DNA of 64,000 nucleotides, from NCBI RefSeq assembly GCF_024810105.1, contig NZ_JANUDX010000002.1, positions 62,001 to 126,000 of the forward strand, given 5' to 3'. The stretch is from Stenotrophomonas sp. BIGb0135 (GTDB taxonomy: Bacteria > Pseudomonadota > Gammaproteobacteria > Xanthomonadales > Xanthomonadaceae). Made by a program: the position numbers and the translations under genes. Below, piece after piece: positions 62,566-64,000 of the stretch. Numbering within the stretch: position 1 is the first letter of the stretch; each line of letters opens with the position of its first letter. Under the pieces are notes generated by a model. The model did no database searches. It was not told the origin of the DNA and worked only from the letters and a program-made list of their open reading frames with translations.

Positions 62566-64000
62566 TTACAACGGCGTGAAGCGGATCGCCTGGCCGCCGC
62601 CGGGTGCCAGCACCAGCGTCAGCGCGTCGGCACTGGTGACCTCGCGGGTGTCGCGGACGAAGGCGAACGGATTGCGGCGGAAATCCGCACCGTCGCCATC
62701 GCGGTAGATCTCCGCGCGGTAGCGCACGCCCGGTTCCAGGAAGCCCAGCGACACCGGCAGCACGCGGCCGTGTTCGTCGGTGATGCTGCCGAGGAACCAG
62801 TCGCGGCTGTGGCGGTCCTTGCGCACGATCGTCACGTAGTCGCCCACCTCGCCGTTGAGCACGCGCGAGTCGTCCCAGTCCACCGCCACGTCCTCGATGA
62901 AGCGGAACGCCTCGCGATGCTGCAGGTAGTGCTCGGGCAGGTCGGCGGCCATCTGGATCGGGCTGTAGATCGCCACGTACAGCGCCAGCTGGCGGGCCAG
63001 CGTGCTGGGGATGGCCTGGCCGCCACGGCCCTTGAGGCTGAGGATGCCGGGGGTGTAGTCCATCGGTCCGGCCAGCAGGCGGGTGAAGACCAGGTTGACC
63101 TCGTGGTCGGGCGGATTCGGCGGCTGCCCCCAGGCGTTGTACTCCATGCCACGGGCGCCTTCGCGCGAGATCCAGTTGGGGTAGGTGCGGCGCAGCCCGG
63201 TGTCCTTGATCGGCTCGTGCGGGTTGACCGCGATGTGGCGCCTGGCCGCTTCCTGCACCACCTTGAGGTGATGGCGGGCCATGAACTGGCCGTCGTGCCA
63301 CTCGCGCCACAGCGGGCCGCCAGCCGGGTTGCGCCGGTCCACCTGGCCGTCGTCGCACACGTAGCCGCTTTTGAAGGAATCCACGCCCAGCCGTGCATAC
63401 AGGTCCAGCGCGGCCCCGAGCTGGTCTTCGTAGTGCTCCACCGCGCAGCCGGTTTCGTGGTGGCCGATCAGGCGCACGCCTTTCTTCGCGCCATACGCCG
63501 ACAGCGCCTCGATGTCGAAGTCGGAGGTGGGGCGGGTGAAATCGAAGGCGTCGCCGTTGCCCACCCAGTTGCCGTCCCAGCCGGGATTCCAGCCTTCCAC
63601 CAGCACGCCGCGGAAGCCGTGCGCGGCGGCGAAGTCGATCACCTTCTTCGTTTTCGCCGTGGTCGCGGCATGTTTCGGGCCGGTCGCCCAGCTTTCCTGG
63701 TCCAGGTGCATCGACCACCACACGCCCAGGTACTTGGACGGCTTGACCCAGCTCACATCACCCAGCGCGTTGGGCTCGTTGAGGTTGAGGATCAGGTCCG
63801 ATTCGACCAGGCCGCCGGCGCGGTCGCTGATCTGCAGCGTGCGCCACGGGGTGGCGAAGGGCAGGGTGCGCCGCACCTTCCAGCCTTCGGCCGAGGGCGA
63901 CAGGTGCGCGCGCAGGCGCTGGCCGTCGATGCGGCGCAGCCACATGCCGGCGTAGTCGACCAACGCCGCCTCGTGGATCGCCACGTGCAGGCCATCGCGG
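62566..64000 (-). CDS. GH97 alpha-glucosidase/glucoamylase-like (partial, lacks N-terminus)
   Basis: At least 478 codons of a glycoside hydrolase family 97 enzyme are present; full members are about 650-700 aa, and the frame is open at the right edge, so the start lies outside. GH97 hallmarks are IGHHETG, VDSFKSGYVCDDGQVD, TYPNWISREGARGMEYNAW and AGPMDYTPGI. The acidic residue in SREGARGMEY matches the inverting SusB-type branch, though that subtype call is tentative. It probably removes glucose from malto-oligosaccharides in the periplasm and works with the neighbouring receptor. Confidence 0.9.
   Translation of the reverse strand, partial: RDGLHVAIHEAALVDYAGMWLRRIDGQRLRAHLSPSAEGWKVRRTLPFATPWRTLQISDRAGGLVESDLILNLNEPNALGDVSWVKPSKYLGVWWSMHLDQESWATGPKHAATTAKTKKVIDFAAAHGFRGVLVEGWNPGWDGNWVGNGDAFDFTRPTSDFDIEALSAYGAKKGVRLIGHHETGCAVEHYEDQLGAALDLYARLGVDSFKSGYVCDDGQVDRRNPAGGPLWREWHDGQFMARHHLKVVQEAARRHIAVNPHEPIKDTGLRRTYPNWISREGARGMEYNAWGQPPNPPDHEVNLVFTRLLAGPMDYTPGILSLKGRGGQAIPSTLARQLALYVAIYSPIQMAADLPEHYLQHREAFRFIEDVAVDWDDSRVLNGEVGDYVTIVRKDRHSRDWFLGSITDEHGRVLPVSLGFLEPGVRYRAEIYRDGDGADFRRNPFAFVRDTREVTSADALTLVLAPGGGQAIRFTPL

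Overview
The window is high-GC gammaproteobacterial chromosome, almost certainly Stenotrophomonas or a close Xanthomonadaceae relative. Three things point there. Palindromes of the GTAG...CTAC type (SMAG elements) are scattered between genes and built into large arrays. LysC and LysA are fused into one protein. The MurL/MurD2 route to D-glutamate, the AmgK/MurU recycling pair and an HU protein with a lysine-rich tail are all present. I see no tRNA, rRNA, transposase, prophage or CRISPR. Both ends are cut: lptB at the left and a GH97 gene at the right.

Layout. 1-2915: the LPS operon kdsD-kdsC-lptC-lptA-lptB (minus strand). 2969-4903: ibaG, murA and a small EF-hand membrane protein. 4970-6444: two adjacent DUF3108 secreted proteins. 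6512-12497: purN, two membrane proteins and purM, divergent from a DUF2066 protein, a PerM-type transporter and hda. 12457-13011: a tandem array that re-uses the 3' end of hda. 13051-15105: murU, amgK and a GlsB-like protein. 15175-20068: an M20 peptidase, a ComEA-like protein, a GGA-hairpin RNA candidate, two L,D-transpeptidase-type proteins and a HutD protein.

20172-34520 is an iron-uptake region read right to left. It holds tonB, two TonB-dependent receptors each preceded by a small one-TM protein, a PiuC-type hydroxylase, and a PepSY/DUF2271/DUF4198/ApbE/flavoreductase module. Four Fur-box-like sites sit at the matching upstream positions. 35120-40410 is the suf operon (sufR-B-C-D-S). 40586-47598 carries a SET-domain protein, a PfpI protein, HU, OsmC, an amidohydrolase, a PhzF-like protein and small secreted proteins. 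47768-53184 holds lysAC and murL-murD2. 53608-57188 holds a SMI1/KNR4 protein, a dienelactone hydrolase and a polyprenyl synthase, separated by repeat arrays. 57391-64000 is an alpha-glucoside module (GH13 enzyme, TonB-dependent receptor, GH97 enzyme) sharing an identical 14-bp operator-like sequence.

Themes. Envelope building dominates: LPS transport and Kdo supply, MurA, MurL/MurD2, MurU/AmgK recycling and L,D-transpeptidases. Iron acquisition and Fe-S assembly come next. The most novel-looking signal is the intergenic stretch after the ComEA-like gene, which can fold into a row of hairpins with GGA in their loops and ends in a U-rich terminal hairpin, the layout of CsrB/RsmB-type RNAs. Second is the repeat biology: SMAG elements supply the TAG stop codon of three genes, and at two loci gene 3' ends have been duplicated together with SMAG pairs.
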